A stretch of DNA of 64,000 nucleotides from Lentimicrobiaceae bacterium (lineage in GTDB: Bacteria; Bacteroidota; Bacteroidia; Bacteroidales; F082), in the NCBI GenBank assembly GCA_015061295.1, contig SUWU01000008.1, forward strand, positions 1 through 64,000, in the 5' to 3' direction. Of the stretch, positions 42,825 through 49,515 are shown in pieces. The translations under genes were made by a program, and so were the position numbers. The stretch's first letter is position 1. Every line of letters begins with the position of its first letter. A model generated the notes under the pieces. It did not search any database and was not told the origin of the DNA. It saw only the letters and a program-made list of their open reading frames with translations.

Positions 42825-42890
42825 AGTAAATGAGCCCAGTAAGGGCGACAGTCTGTAGATAGGTGTGGAGTGAAACGGAACGCCCAAAGA
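42825..42890. repeat. Possible dispersed structured element
   Basis: GCCC-AGTAA-GGGC (42833-42846) is a short hairpin; GGGCG (42843-42847) can also pair with CGCCC (42881-42885). The stretch between contains tagataggtgtggagtgaaa, a pattern I recall from spacers of other Bacteroidota. The identity is from memory and unsure. Confidence 0.35.
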
Positions 42891-42953
42891 ATTAGAGACG
42901 ATAAGTTTTTCGGAAAATATATTTGAAGAAAACCTGTTTTATAAAAAGAAAAA

Positions 42954-43148
42954 GTGAAGTTATATGGATATAAAAAAACAGTTGTATGGAATGTGTTGTT
43001 TGTTATCTTCGTGATATTCCAAAGCATAACGTTTGTCGCATCTGTTATTGATGGTGATTGTGTGTTTATAATTAGCAGTCTGTTATTTGTCTATATTTTA
43101 TTGTCGCTTCGTGCTGGCAAAATAAATTATGCTAACATAAATTCCTAA
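42954..43148 (+). CDS. Possible small two-helix membrane protein
   Basis: 64 residues from a GTG. Two hydrophobic stretches (about 11-31, VVWNVLFVIFVIFQSITFVAS, shown here as one helix, and about 35-51) suggest a membrane hairpin. No family is recognised, no promoter box is clear, and the start codon is not ATG, so it may be a remnant or not coding. Confidence 0.35.
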   Translation: MKLYGYKKTVVWNVLFVIFVIFQSITFVASVIDGDCVFIISSLLFVYILLSLRAGKINYANINS

Positions 43149-43166
43149 TTAATGAACTTATAGTCT

Positions 43167-43197
43167 CGTTGTCTCGTTGTCTTTTTTCTTATATTTG
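43167..43197 (+). promoter_or_regulatory. Promoter of ruvX
   Basis: GTTG (43168-43171), 18 bases, TATATTTG (43190-43197), 18 bases before ATG 43215. The -33 box lies in a GTTGTCTC repeat. Confidence 0.6.
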
Positions 43198-43214
43198 CAA
43201 ACAAAAATTAAGAT

Positions 43215-43646
43215 ATGGCGAGAATAATGGCGATTGATTATGGAAGGAAGCGCTGCGGTATAGCAGTGACGGACCCTTTGCAGATTATTGCTAATTCATT
43301 GACGACGGTGGCGACGAAAGATTTGCTGACTTTCATTTTAGATTATGTGAAGAAGGAAAATGTGGAGACCATCGTGATAGGAGAACCGAAAGATATGCAA
43401 AATAATCCATCTGAATCAAGTCGTTATATTGAGCCTTTCATCGGACAGCTGAAGAAGGCGCTTCCGGAGATGACAATAAAACGTCATGACGAGCGTTTCA
43501 CTTCCAAGATGGCGTTTCAAACTATGATAGATGCGGGGCTTGGTAAGAAACAACGTCAGAACAAGTCGCTTGTCGATACCATCAGCGCGACCATTATCCT
43601 GCAGTCGTATATGGAAGCGGAAGCGATAAAGAAAAACAGATTTTAA
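43215..43646 (+). CDS. ruvX: Putative pre-16S rRNA nuclease RuvX (YqgF)
   Basis: 143 residues. RNase H fold with the first catalytic Asp in MAIDYGRKRCGIAVTD, IVIGEPKDMQNNPSE, the Glu in HDERFTSKMA, and the last Asp in LVDTISATIILQSY. It matures the 5' end of 16S rRNA and was earlier called a Holliday junction resolvase. It lies 22 bases before def, so the two likely form an operon. Confidence 0.93.
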   Translation: MARIMAIDYGRKRCGIAVTDPLQIIANSLTTVATKDLLTFILDYVKKENVETIVIGEPKDMQNNPSESSRYIEPFIGQLKKALPEMTIKRHDERFTSKMAFQTMIDAGLGKKQRQNKSLVDTISATIILQSYMEAEAIKKNRF

Positions 43647-43668
43647 TAAATTTTAACAATTATATAAG

Positions 43669-44235
43669 ATGATATTACCAGTCGTAGCTTACGGTCACCC
43701 TGTGTTAAAACGCGTGGCGGAAGATATAGAACCAGATTATCCAAATTTACAACAACTTATAGCCGACATGTTCGAGACGATGTATCATTCGGAAGGTGTC
43801 GGTCTCGCAGCGCCTCAAATCAACAAATCGATAAGACTTTTCGTAATTGATGCAGATCCTTTTCATGAGACATATCCAGAAGCCAAAGGTTTTAAGAAAG
43901 TCTTTATCAATCCAGAAATTGTTGAAGTCTCCGAAGAGACATGGACATTCCGTGAAGGATGCTTGAGTCTTCCAGATATGAATGAGGAAGTGGTACGCCC
44001 AAGTAAGATAGTTGTCAATTATTTAGATGAGAATTTTGTCGAACATGAAGAAGAGTTTGACGGAATAAAGGCACGCGTCATTCAACATGAATACGACCAT
44101 CTCGAAGGAAAAGTCTATGTCGATAGAGTGGCTCCTATGCGTAAGATGATGCTCAAAAACAAACTGCGTAACATCTCCGAAGGTAACGTTTATACCGAAT
44201 ATAAGATGATATTCCCAGCGAAAAGGAGAAGGTAA
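43669..44235 (+). CDS. def: Peptide deformylase
   Basis: 188 residues. Removes the formyl group from nascent proteins. All three family motifs are present: GVGLAAPQI (1), EGCLSLPD with the metal Cys (2), and QHEYDHLEGKVYVD with the HExxH-type ligands (3). It follows ruvX. A copy of the 53-bp palindrome follows the stop. Confidence 0.96.
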   Translation: MILPVVAYGHPVLKRVAEDIEPDYPNLQQLIADMFETMYHSEGVGLAAPQINKSIRLFVIDADPFHETYPEAKGFKKVFINPEIVEVSEETWTFREGCLSLPDMNEEVVRPSKIVVNYLDENFVEHEEEFDGIKARVIQHEYDHLEGKVYVDRVAPMRKMMLKNKLRNISEGNVYTEYKMIFPAKRRR

Positions 44236-44259
44236 TTAATAATTAACTTATTGTCTTAA

Positions 44260-44312
44260 TCAGACGTATCAATGTGTGTTTATTTTCATTGGTATCATTG
44301 ATGCGTCTCTAC
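44260..44312. repeat. 53-bp palindromic element, copy 2
   Basis: Reverse complement of 45523-45575 without a single difference. It lies between def and the TPR lipoprotein gene. Confidence 0.9.
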
Positions 44313-44337
44313 TCGGTGACTTAAAAAAATAAATTGT

Positions 44338-44841
44338 ATGAAAAAGATACTCTTAATATTATCTCTCGCATTGATGATGGCATCATGCGGACAGAAGATG
44401 ACGGTTGAAGAAATCAATAAGTTAGAATCGCAGGTGTTTGGTGTTGGAGCCTCGCCTGAAAAGGAAAACATCGTTAAGCTCGTTGACGCTTACGTTCTTT
44501 ATGCGAAACAAAATCCTGATGATATAAAGTCGCCGGAGTATTTATTCAAGGCTTTGGATGTGGCTGTAGGTATTAATGCAGAAGGTCCGCAGAAGGCAAT
44601 CGATATTGCTGATGTTATGATAGAGCAATATCCGGACTTCGAGATGACTCCAATGGCTATGTTCCTCAAAGGCTTCGTCTATGAAAACATGATGAACGAT
44701 AATGACAAGGCTCTCGATACTTATCATCAGTTCTTGGAGAAATATCCAAATAGTCCTTTAGTTAACGATGTGAAATCGACGATAGAAAATATAGGACTCA
44801 CTCCAGAGGAATTGATAAAGAAATTCGAAGGGAATGAATGA
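44338..44841 (+). CDS. TPR-repeat lipoprotein
   Basis: 167 residues. A signal peptide with lipobox MASC (Cys17) anchors it to a membrane. Helical TPR-like repeats follow: YLFKALDVAVGINAEGPQKAI and FLKGFVYENMMNDNDKALDTY, then QFLEKYPNSPLVNDV, as in YfiO/YbgF-type envelope scaffolds. A role in protein-protein contact in the envelope is likely; the partner is unknown. It is framed by two inverted copies of the 53-bp palindrome together with engB. Confidence 0.85.
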   Translation: MKKILLILSLALMMASCGQKMTVEEINKLESQVFGVGASPEKENIVKLVDAYVLYAKQNPDDIKSPEYLFKALDVAVGINAEGPQKAIDIADVMIEQYPDFEMTPMAMFLKGFVYENMMNDNDKALDTYHQFLEKYPNSPLVNDVKSTIENIGLTPEELIKKFEGNE

Positions 44842-44844
44842 TTT

Positions 44845-44885
44845 GTAATGTACAATGTATAATTAATAGTTAATAGTTAATAGTT
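44845..44885. repeat. GTTAATAGTTAATAG repeat
   Basis: aatgtacaatgtataattaa, then atagttaatagttaatagtt, related to 35499-35573. It lies between convergent genes. Confidence 0.75.
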
Positions 44886-44888
44886 GAC

Positions 44889-45500
44889 TTAAAACCTCAC
44901 ATCCTTCATTTCGTCGTTGAGGTGTTCTATATAATTCAAGACATCTTCTTTCCCTATTTCTTTTTCTGACGATGTGATGAAGATAGGAGGGAGTTCTTCC
45001 CATTCTTCGGCGAGTTTGTCTTTATAAACCTGTACGTTACGCTGAAGCTCGCTTTCTTTTATCTTATCTACTTTTGTGAATATTATACCGAAAGGCATCT
45101 GTAACTCTCCGAGATGACTGATAAACTCGAGGTCGATCTTCTGTGGCTCGATGCGGCTATCGACTAAGACGAACATGCTGATGAGGTTCTTCCTGTTTTT
45201 GATGTAATTGTCGAGCATCACTTTCCATGCTTCTCTGTCTTTCTTCGAGCGTTGAGCGAAACCGTATCCTGGCAAATCGACGAGATACCATTCGTCATTG
45301 ATGAGGAAATGATTTATAGTTATAGTCTTTCCTGGTGTCGATGATGTCTTGGCAAGCTGACGTTTGTTGGTAAGCATATTTATCAACGACGACTTGCCTA
45401 CGTTGGAGCGTCCTATGAAAGCGTATTCCGGCTTGTTTGCCACCGGCAGTTTATCTATTTTTGTGTTACTCTGTAAAAAAGTCGCAGTTCTTATTATCAT
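44889..45500 (-). CDS. engB: Ribosome biogenesis GTP-binding protein EngB (YsxC)
   Basis: 203 residues. G motifs: G1 [11 protein letters not shown]3 [11 protein letters not shown]4 TKVDK and G5 TSSEK. It is an essential GTPase that helps assemble the large ribosomal subunit. N-terminus starts [19 protein letters not shown]. Its start is 22 bases before copy 3 of the 53-bp palindrome. Confidence 0.95.
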   Translation of the reverse strand: MIIRTATFLQSNTKIDKLPVANKPEYAFIGRSNVGKSSLINMLTNKRQLAKTSSTPGKTITINHFLINDEWYLVDLPGYGFAQRSKKDREAWKVMLDNYIKNRKNLISMFVLVDSRIEPQKIDLEFISHLGELQMPFGIIFTKVDKIKESELQRNVQVYKDKLAEEWEELPPIFITSSEKEIGKEDVLNYIEHLNDEMKDVRF

Positions 45501-45522
45501 TTTTAAGTCAATAAGTCAATAA

Positions 45523-45575
45523 GTAGAGACGCATCAATGATACCAATGAAAATAAACACACATTGATACGTCTGA
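45523..45575. repeat. 53-bp palindromic element, copy 3
   Basis: gtagagacgcatcaatgata at the left and cattgatacgtctga at the right; a perfect inverted partner of 44260-44312. It lies between glsB and engB. Confidence 0.9.
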
Positions 45576-45601
45576 TAATGTCAACAAGTAATTGTAGATT
45601 C

Positions 45602-46561
45602 CTAATTCTTCAAATGTTCTGGTTTCTCTTCCTTATTATATATAAGGTGTCTTTCGATTTTTTCTTGGAAAATGTCTTCGATGGTAATCAAAATAGCTGT
45701 CTCTTCCACGTTGCCGAAAGGCGCGTTCAGCGCGGTGCCGAAAGTCTTCATAGTAGATGAGAGACTCATATAAGCGTTGAACAATGGAGGAATGTTGGAG
45801 CCGTGTTCACGTACGTATTTGCTCAAAGTACGATAGCTGTTCTGGTAGTTGTCGCCGTCTAATCTTAGTTTCATGATAGCTTTTCTTGCTTTGATTTTTA
45901 TAGCTTTATCTGGATAAGGATATATGAGTTCGTCGTTATCAGGGAAGAATTTCTTCATGAAGAATAGTATCATGTCGCGGAGAGCGGGGTCGTATTGAGA
46001 ATACATTGTGACTTTACCGAAGAAATATTTTGCTGATGGAGTGTCGTTTAATATAGCGCCGAGACCGTCCCATAGGTTGTCGAGGGTGAAGATGCTTTTT
46101 CTTACGTTACCAGTCGATTGATATTTAGGTTGAATGAAAGAACGTCCTAACTCTATAGTATAAGGAAGATAGTCTTTGATGAAATCTTCTGAGTAATAGA
46201 ATAACTCTGATGTAGGAGTATCGACCTGTCCGTTATTTTTTAAAGGTAACTTGCTACAGTCGATGAAACGGTATCCGCCGAGTATCTCTTTCTCGATGGG
46301 ATCCCACACGATGAGTTGTTCAAAATAAGCCTCGTCTCTCGTGTCAAATTCATCGATGTCGATGCTCTTGCCTGTGCCGCCTCCCGATTCTCTGAAAGCC
46401 CACTCGCGCAGACGACCTATCTCACGCATGGTATTGGGCGCGTTATGAGCGTTGACAACGTAAATCTCATTGTGGCCAAAGTTGGTCTTTCTTACAAAAC
46501 GTTCTTCTGTCAACTCTTTTATGATGTCTTCTGTAGGGACAGCGTCGATAATCTTTTCCAT
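45602..46561 (-). CDS. glsB: N-acyltransferase for glycine/ornithine-type lipids (GlsB-like)
   Basis: 319 residues. GNAT-type hemolysin-like acyltransferase: NAPNTMREIGRLREWAFRESGGG, VDTPTSELFYYSEDF, and the acyl-CoA/ACP part ELGRSFIQPKYQS. In Bacteroides thetaiotaomicron the homologue GlsB makes N-acyl glycine, which GlsA then O-acylates. Here the glsA-like gene lies 3 bases upstream on the same strand, which supports the role. The product would be an N-acyl amino acid lipid of the membrane. Confidence 0.85.
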   Translation of the reverse strand: MEKIIDAVPTEDIIKELTEERFVRKTNFGHNEIYVVNAHNAPNTMREIGRLREWAFRESGGGTGKSIDIDEFDTRDEAYFEQLIVWDPIEKEILGGYRFIDCSKLPLKNNGQVDTPTSELFYYSEDFIKDYLPYTIELGRSFIQPKYQSTGNVRKSIFTLDNLWDGLGAILNDTPSAKYFFGKVTMYSQYDPALRDMILFFMKKFFPDNDELIYPYPDKAIKIKARKAIMKLRLDGDNYQNSYRTLSKYVREHGSNIPPLFNAYMSLSSTMKTFGTALNAPFGNVEETAILITIEDIFQEKIERHLIYNKEEKPEHLKN

Positions 46562-46564
46562 AAT

Positions 46565-47425
46565 TTATATTGTATAATTTTTGTCAGGGTTAAATTCTTG
46601 ATTGCAGTCGTTGGGTAAGTTATATGAGAAGTTTCTCAACTTCATTGCCCATTCGCTGTCGGTATATCTGTTGTCGAAAGTCTGCCATGGAATAGGTTTG
46701 CCAAAAGTGATGGTGAGAGTTTTGTTCTTCTGCTTGTAAAATTCATTTACTAAGAATAACATCTCGATATTGACCTTTATTCCTAAAAACTTACGAATAT
46801 TAGAAAGGTTATAGAAGAAGTTGCTGTTTCTTCCTGAGATATGTGTAGGTATTATATCACGATGATAGGTCTTGGCTTTGGTGATGAAGGTCTTCTTCCA
46901 TTCTAAGTCGATGATTTTGCCTTTTTGTTTTCTTGAACATAATCCGAAAGGATAATAGCATATTGTTCTATCGCCAGCAAAGGTGTTGTTGAGAATCTTG
47001 ATGTTGTCGGCATTGCTTCCTAACTTATTGACGGGAATAAAAAGAGGTCTTAGGTTAGGGACGAAGAGAAGGAAGTCGTTGACGGGTGTTATTACATCGG
47101 GACGAATTTTTCCTACAGTGTCTATCAAAGCTATGCCGTCTAAACCTCCAATAGGGTGGTTGGCGGCTATTATCAAACGACTGTCTTTGTCGATATGCTC
47201 GAGACCTACAGCCTTGACACCTGTGTTGAACTCCTTCATGGTTTCATCAACAAAAGGTAAACCCGATATTCCATCAGCACGTAATAATAAACCATTGATG
47301 TCATCTTGATGAAGAATCTTCTTTAACCAACGATATAAAAAAGCTGGTATTTTCTTCGCTAACTTAGGCATCTTCTGATTGAAAATATCTTCAATATCAA
47401 TTTGTAAAGTCTCTTTGTCGCTCAT
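46565..47425 (-). CDS. glsA: O-acyltransferase for glycine-type lipids (GlsA-like, PlsC family)
   Basis: 286 residues from the ATG at 47425; the frame runs further to 47542 but crosses a promoter box at 47475-47482. The PlsC motifs are present: IIAANHPIGGLDGIALI (the HxxxxD site), FIPVNKLGSN and FPFG-like CYYPFGLCSRK. It would acylate the hydroxyl group of the N-acyl lipid made by GlsB. It is the first gene of a two-gene unit. No membrane helix is evident, so it may be peripheral. Confidence 0.85.
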   Translation of the reverse strand: MSDKETLQIDIEDIFNQKMPKLAKKIPAFLYRWLKKILHQDDINGLLLRADGISGLPFVDETMKEFNTGVKAVGLEHIDKDSRLIIAANHPIGGLDGIALIDTVGKIRPDVITPVNDFLLFVPNLRPLFIPVNKLGSNADNIKILNNTFAGDRTICYYPFGLCSRKQKGKIIDLEWKKTFITKAKTYHRDIIPTHISGRNSNFFYNLSNIRKFLGIKVNIEMLFLVNEFYKQKNKTLTITFGKPIPWQTFDNRYTDSEWAMKLRNFSYNLPNDCNQEFNPDKNYTI

Positions 47426-47474
47426 TTTCTTCCGTATTATAAAGATAGGTAGAAGCAATTCTTCTTCAATTCTG

Positions 47475-47482
47475 CAAATATA
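47475..47482 (-). promoter_or_regulatory. -7 box of glsA-glsB
   Basis: TATATTTG on the minus strand, 50 bases before ATG 47425; it decides against the longer reading frame. Confidence 0.6.
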
Positions 47483-47529
47483 ATTAATTATTGTAATAAT
47501 TTGAAAAAAACTTTCTCTCGTTGTTTCAT

Positions 47530-47582
47530 TAAGACGCATCAATGTTTATTTATGTTATAGGTATCATTGATACGCCTCTACA
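47530..47582. repeat. 53-bp palindromic element, copy 4
   Basis: taagacgcatcaatgtttat at the left and ggtatcattgatacgcctc at the right, followed by GTTGTCTC repeats. It lies between divergent glsA and mraZ. Confidence 0.8.
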
Positions 47583-47667
47583 TGTTGTCTCGTTGTCTCG
47601 TTGTCTTATTTTATTGGGTGTTTATAACTATGTTGATAACTTTTTTAAAAAAATGTTGTAAAAAGTG

Positions 47668-47698
47668 GTTGAAAGTGGGAAAAAATGCACTAATTTTA
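47668..47698 (+). promoter_or_regulatory. Probable promoter of the dcw cluster
   Basis: GTTG (47668-47671), 19 bases, TAATTTTA (47691-47698), 23 bases before ATG 47722. One base from consensus. GTTG and similar G-rich repeats (gtggttgaaagtggga) around it might be MraZ operator sites. Confidence 0.5.
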
Positions 47699-47721
47699 CA
47701 GACGGAAAAAAGTAAAATGCA

Positions 47722-48186
47722 ATGGATTATCCAATAGGCGAATATTATTGTAAATTAGACAGTAAGGGGAGACTGCTTCTGCCGAGTAGTTTTAAGGAAC
47801 AGCTTGGTGATGCGTTGGAGGAGGGTTTTGTCCTTCGTCCTAGTCTTTATGATAAATGTCTTGAGCTTTTTGGTATGAGCGATTGGCGTGCCATGCAGAA
47901 TAAGTTGGGTAAGCTGAATCCTTTTAGGCAGGAGAATGTGATGTTGATACGTCGTTTTAATGCGGGGGCTCGTATGGTGAAAGTTGATGCGAGTGGACGT
48001 CTGCAGATTCCTAAAGACCTTATGGAGAAGGGTGGCTTGGTGAAAGAGGTGGTGATGACGGCTCTTACGGATAGGATGCAGATATGGGATAAGACGTTGT
48101 CGGAACAAGAGAATGAAAGATTCTCTGAGGCGGATTTGGCGAAAGCTCTCTCAGAGAAATTGGGTGCTAACGATTTTATTGATTAA
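47722..48186 (+). CDS. mraZ: Transcriptional regulator MraZ
   Basis: 154 residues. Two AbrB-like repeats with the family motifs: LDSKGRLLLPSSFKEQLGD and KVDASGRLQIPKDLMEKGG. MraZ binds DNA near its own promoter and tunes the division and wall cluster. It opens a 13-gene, same-strand cluster up to ftsZ with short gaps and overlaps, expected to be one long transcript with internal promoters. Confidence 0.95.
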   Translation: MDYPIGEYYCKLDSKGRLLLPSSFKEQLGDALEEGFVLRPSLYDKCLELFGMSDWRAMQNKLGKLNPFRQENVMLIRRFNAGARMVKVDASGRLQIPKDLMEKGGLVKEVVMTALTDRMQIWDKTLSEQENERFSEADLAKALSEKLGANDFID

Positions 48187-48197
48187 AAGATATAGAG

Positions 48198-49106
48198 ATG
48201 TATCATATTCCAGTGTTGTTAAACGAGAGTGTCGATGGCTTGAATATTAAGCCTGATGGTGTTTATGTTGATGTGACTTTTGGCGGAGGAGGTCATTCTC
48301 GTCGTATTATGGAATGTCTTGGTGAAAACGGTCGTCTTTATGCTTTTGATCAAGATGAAGATGCAGCTAAAAATGTTATTGACGATAGCCGCTTTACCTT
48401 TATTCAGCAGAATTTCAGATATATGAAAAACTTTATCCAGCTTTATTGCGGCGGTAAAGTAGATGGTATTCTTGCTGACCTTGGCGTCTCGTCATATCAA
48501 TTTGATACTCCAGAAAAAGGATTCTCTATTCGTTTTAACGGTCGTCTCGATATGAGGATGAATCAGAATGCTTCTGTCGATGCGGCTTCTGTTGTTAATA
48601 CTTACGATGTGTCGTCGCTTGCTTCGGTGCTGTCGCGTTATGGAGAGTTGAGAAATGCTATGGCGATAGCTGATGCTATTACGATGGCTCGGGAAACGAA
48701 GCCGATAGAGACTACGGATGAACTGAAAGAGGCGGTATCGCGCTTTCTTGTCAGAGGTTCGGAGAATAAGATTCTTGCTCAGATATTTCAGGCTTTACGA
48801 ATAGAGGTTAATGAAGAGATGAAGGTGCTTGAGATGTTCTTGGGTCAATGTGCTGACGTGCTGAATCCAGGTGGAAGACTTGTGATATTGTCTTATCATT
48901 CTCTCGAAGATAGATTGGTGAAGAACTTTATGAAGACAGGTAATGCTGAGGGTAACTTGGAAAAAGATTTCTTCGGTAATCAGCTGACACCATATAAACT
49001 TATCACCAATAAGCCGATAGTGCCATCGGATGAAGAGATACAATATAACAACAGGGCGAGAAGTGCTAAGTTGAGAGTGGCGGAAAGGAGGCGGTATGAT
49101 AAATAG
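48198..49106 (+). CDS. rsmH: 16S rRNA m4C1402 methyltransferase
   Basis: 302 residues. SAM-dependent; motifs HIPVLLNESVDGL, YVDVTFGGGGHSRRI, DGILADLGVSSYQFD, the FSIRFNGRLDMRM block and the C-terminal LSYHSLEDRLVKNF. It lies 11 bases after mraZ and overlaps ftsL by 11 bases. Length is normal. Confidence 0.96.
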   Translation: MYHIPVLLNESVDGLNIKPDGVYVDVTFGGGGHSRRIMECLGENGRLYAFDQDEDAAKNVIDDSRFTFIQQNFRYMKNFIQLYCGGKVDGILADLGVSSYQFDTPEKGFSIRFNGRLDMRMNQNASVDAASVVNTYDVSSLASVLSRYGELRNAMAIADAITMARETKPIETTDELKEAVSRFLVRGSENKILAQIFQALRIEVNEEMKVLEMFLGQCADVLNPGGRLVILSYHSLEDRLVKNFMKTGNAEGNLEKDFFGNQLTPYKLITNKPIVPSDEEIQYNNRARSAKLRVAERRRYDK

Positions 49107-49515
49107 TAATAAAAGGATTGTGGAAGAAGTTGTTGTTGACAACGAGGTTGAAACTCAAGAGACTCCTGAGGTTAAAGGAGCTGCCTGGATTGAGAAGCTC
49201 TCGTACGTCATGAGTGGTGCGGTGTTCTCGAAAGAGAGTGTCGTTAAACTGTTTCCTTTTATGCTGTATGTGGTGTTTCTTCTTATGATGTATATAACTA
49301 ATGTGTATGTGGCAGAAGATGTTAGTCGTGAGATAGCTCGATATAACCGTCTGACGGAAGAGCGTTATGTAGAATATATATATCTTAAATCGGAGATAAC
49401 GAGTATTACAAAACAGTCTAATTTAGCGAGATTGTTGAAAGATACAGGTATCAAAGAGTCTGTCGATCCTTTTAAGAAGATAGTGGTTGAGGAGAAAGGA
49501 GGTGGCGATGATTGA
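49096..49515 (+). CDS. ftsL: FtsL-like division protein
   Basis: 139 residues. A cytoplasmic N-terminal part of about 50 residues, one membrane helix (about 54-73, LFPFMLYVVFLLMMYITNVYV, one long helix), and a periplasmic coiled-coil-like segment (DVSREIARYNRLTEERYVEYI). Sequence is poorly conserved in this family; the call rests on position between rsmH and ftsI and on topology. FtsL forms the FtsQLB complex that activates septal synthesis. TTG is not needed: ATG 49096 overlaps rsmH. Confidence 0.85.
   Translation: MINSNKRIVEEVVVDNEVETQETPEVKGAAWIEKLSYVMSGAVFSKESVVKLFPFMLYVVFLLMMYITNVYVAEDVSREIARYNRLTEERYVEYIYLKSEITSITKQSNLARLLKDTGIKESVDPFKKIVVEEKGGGDD

Larger units (their letters stand above)
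42747..43214. other. 468-base region between dapD and ruvX
   Basis: From left to right: the dapD promoter, the GACGAAAGA repeat (42776-42813), a possible dispersed structured element (42825-42890), a small membrane-protein ORF (42954-43148), GTTGTCTC repeats and the ruvX promoter. Nothing else is seen. Confidence 0.6.

Noticed and set aside
47426-47542. 39-residue N-terminal extension of the GlsA-like protein
   Set aside because: It contains the -7 promoter box on the same strand; the ATG at 47425 gives a normal N-terminus.
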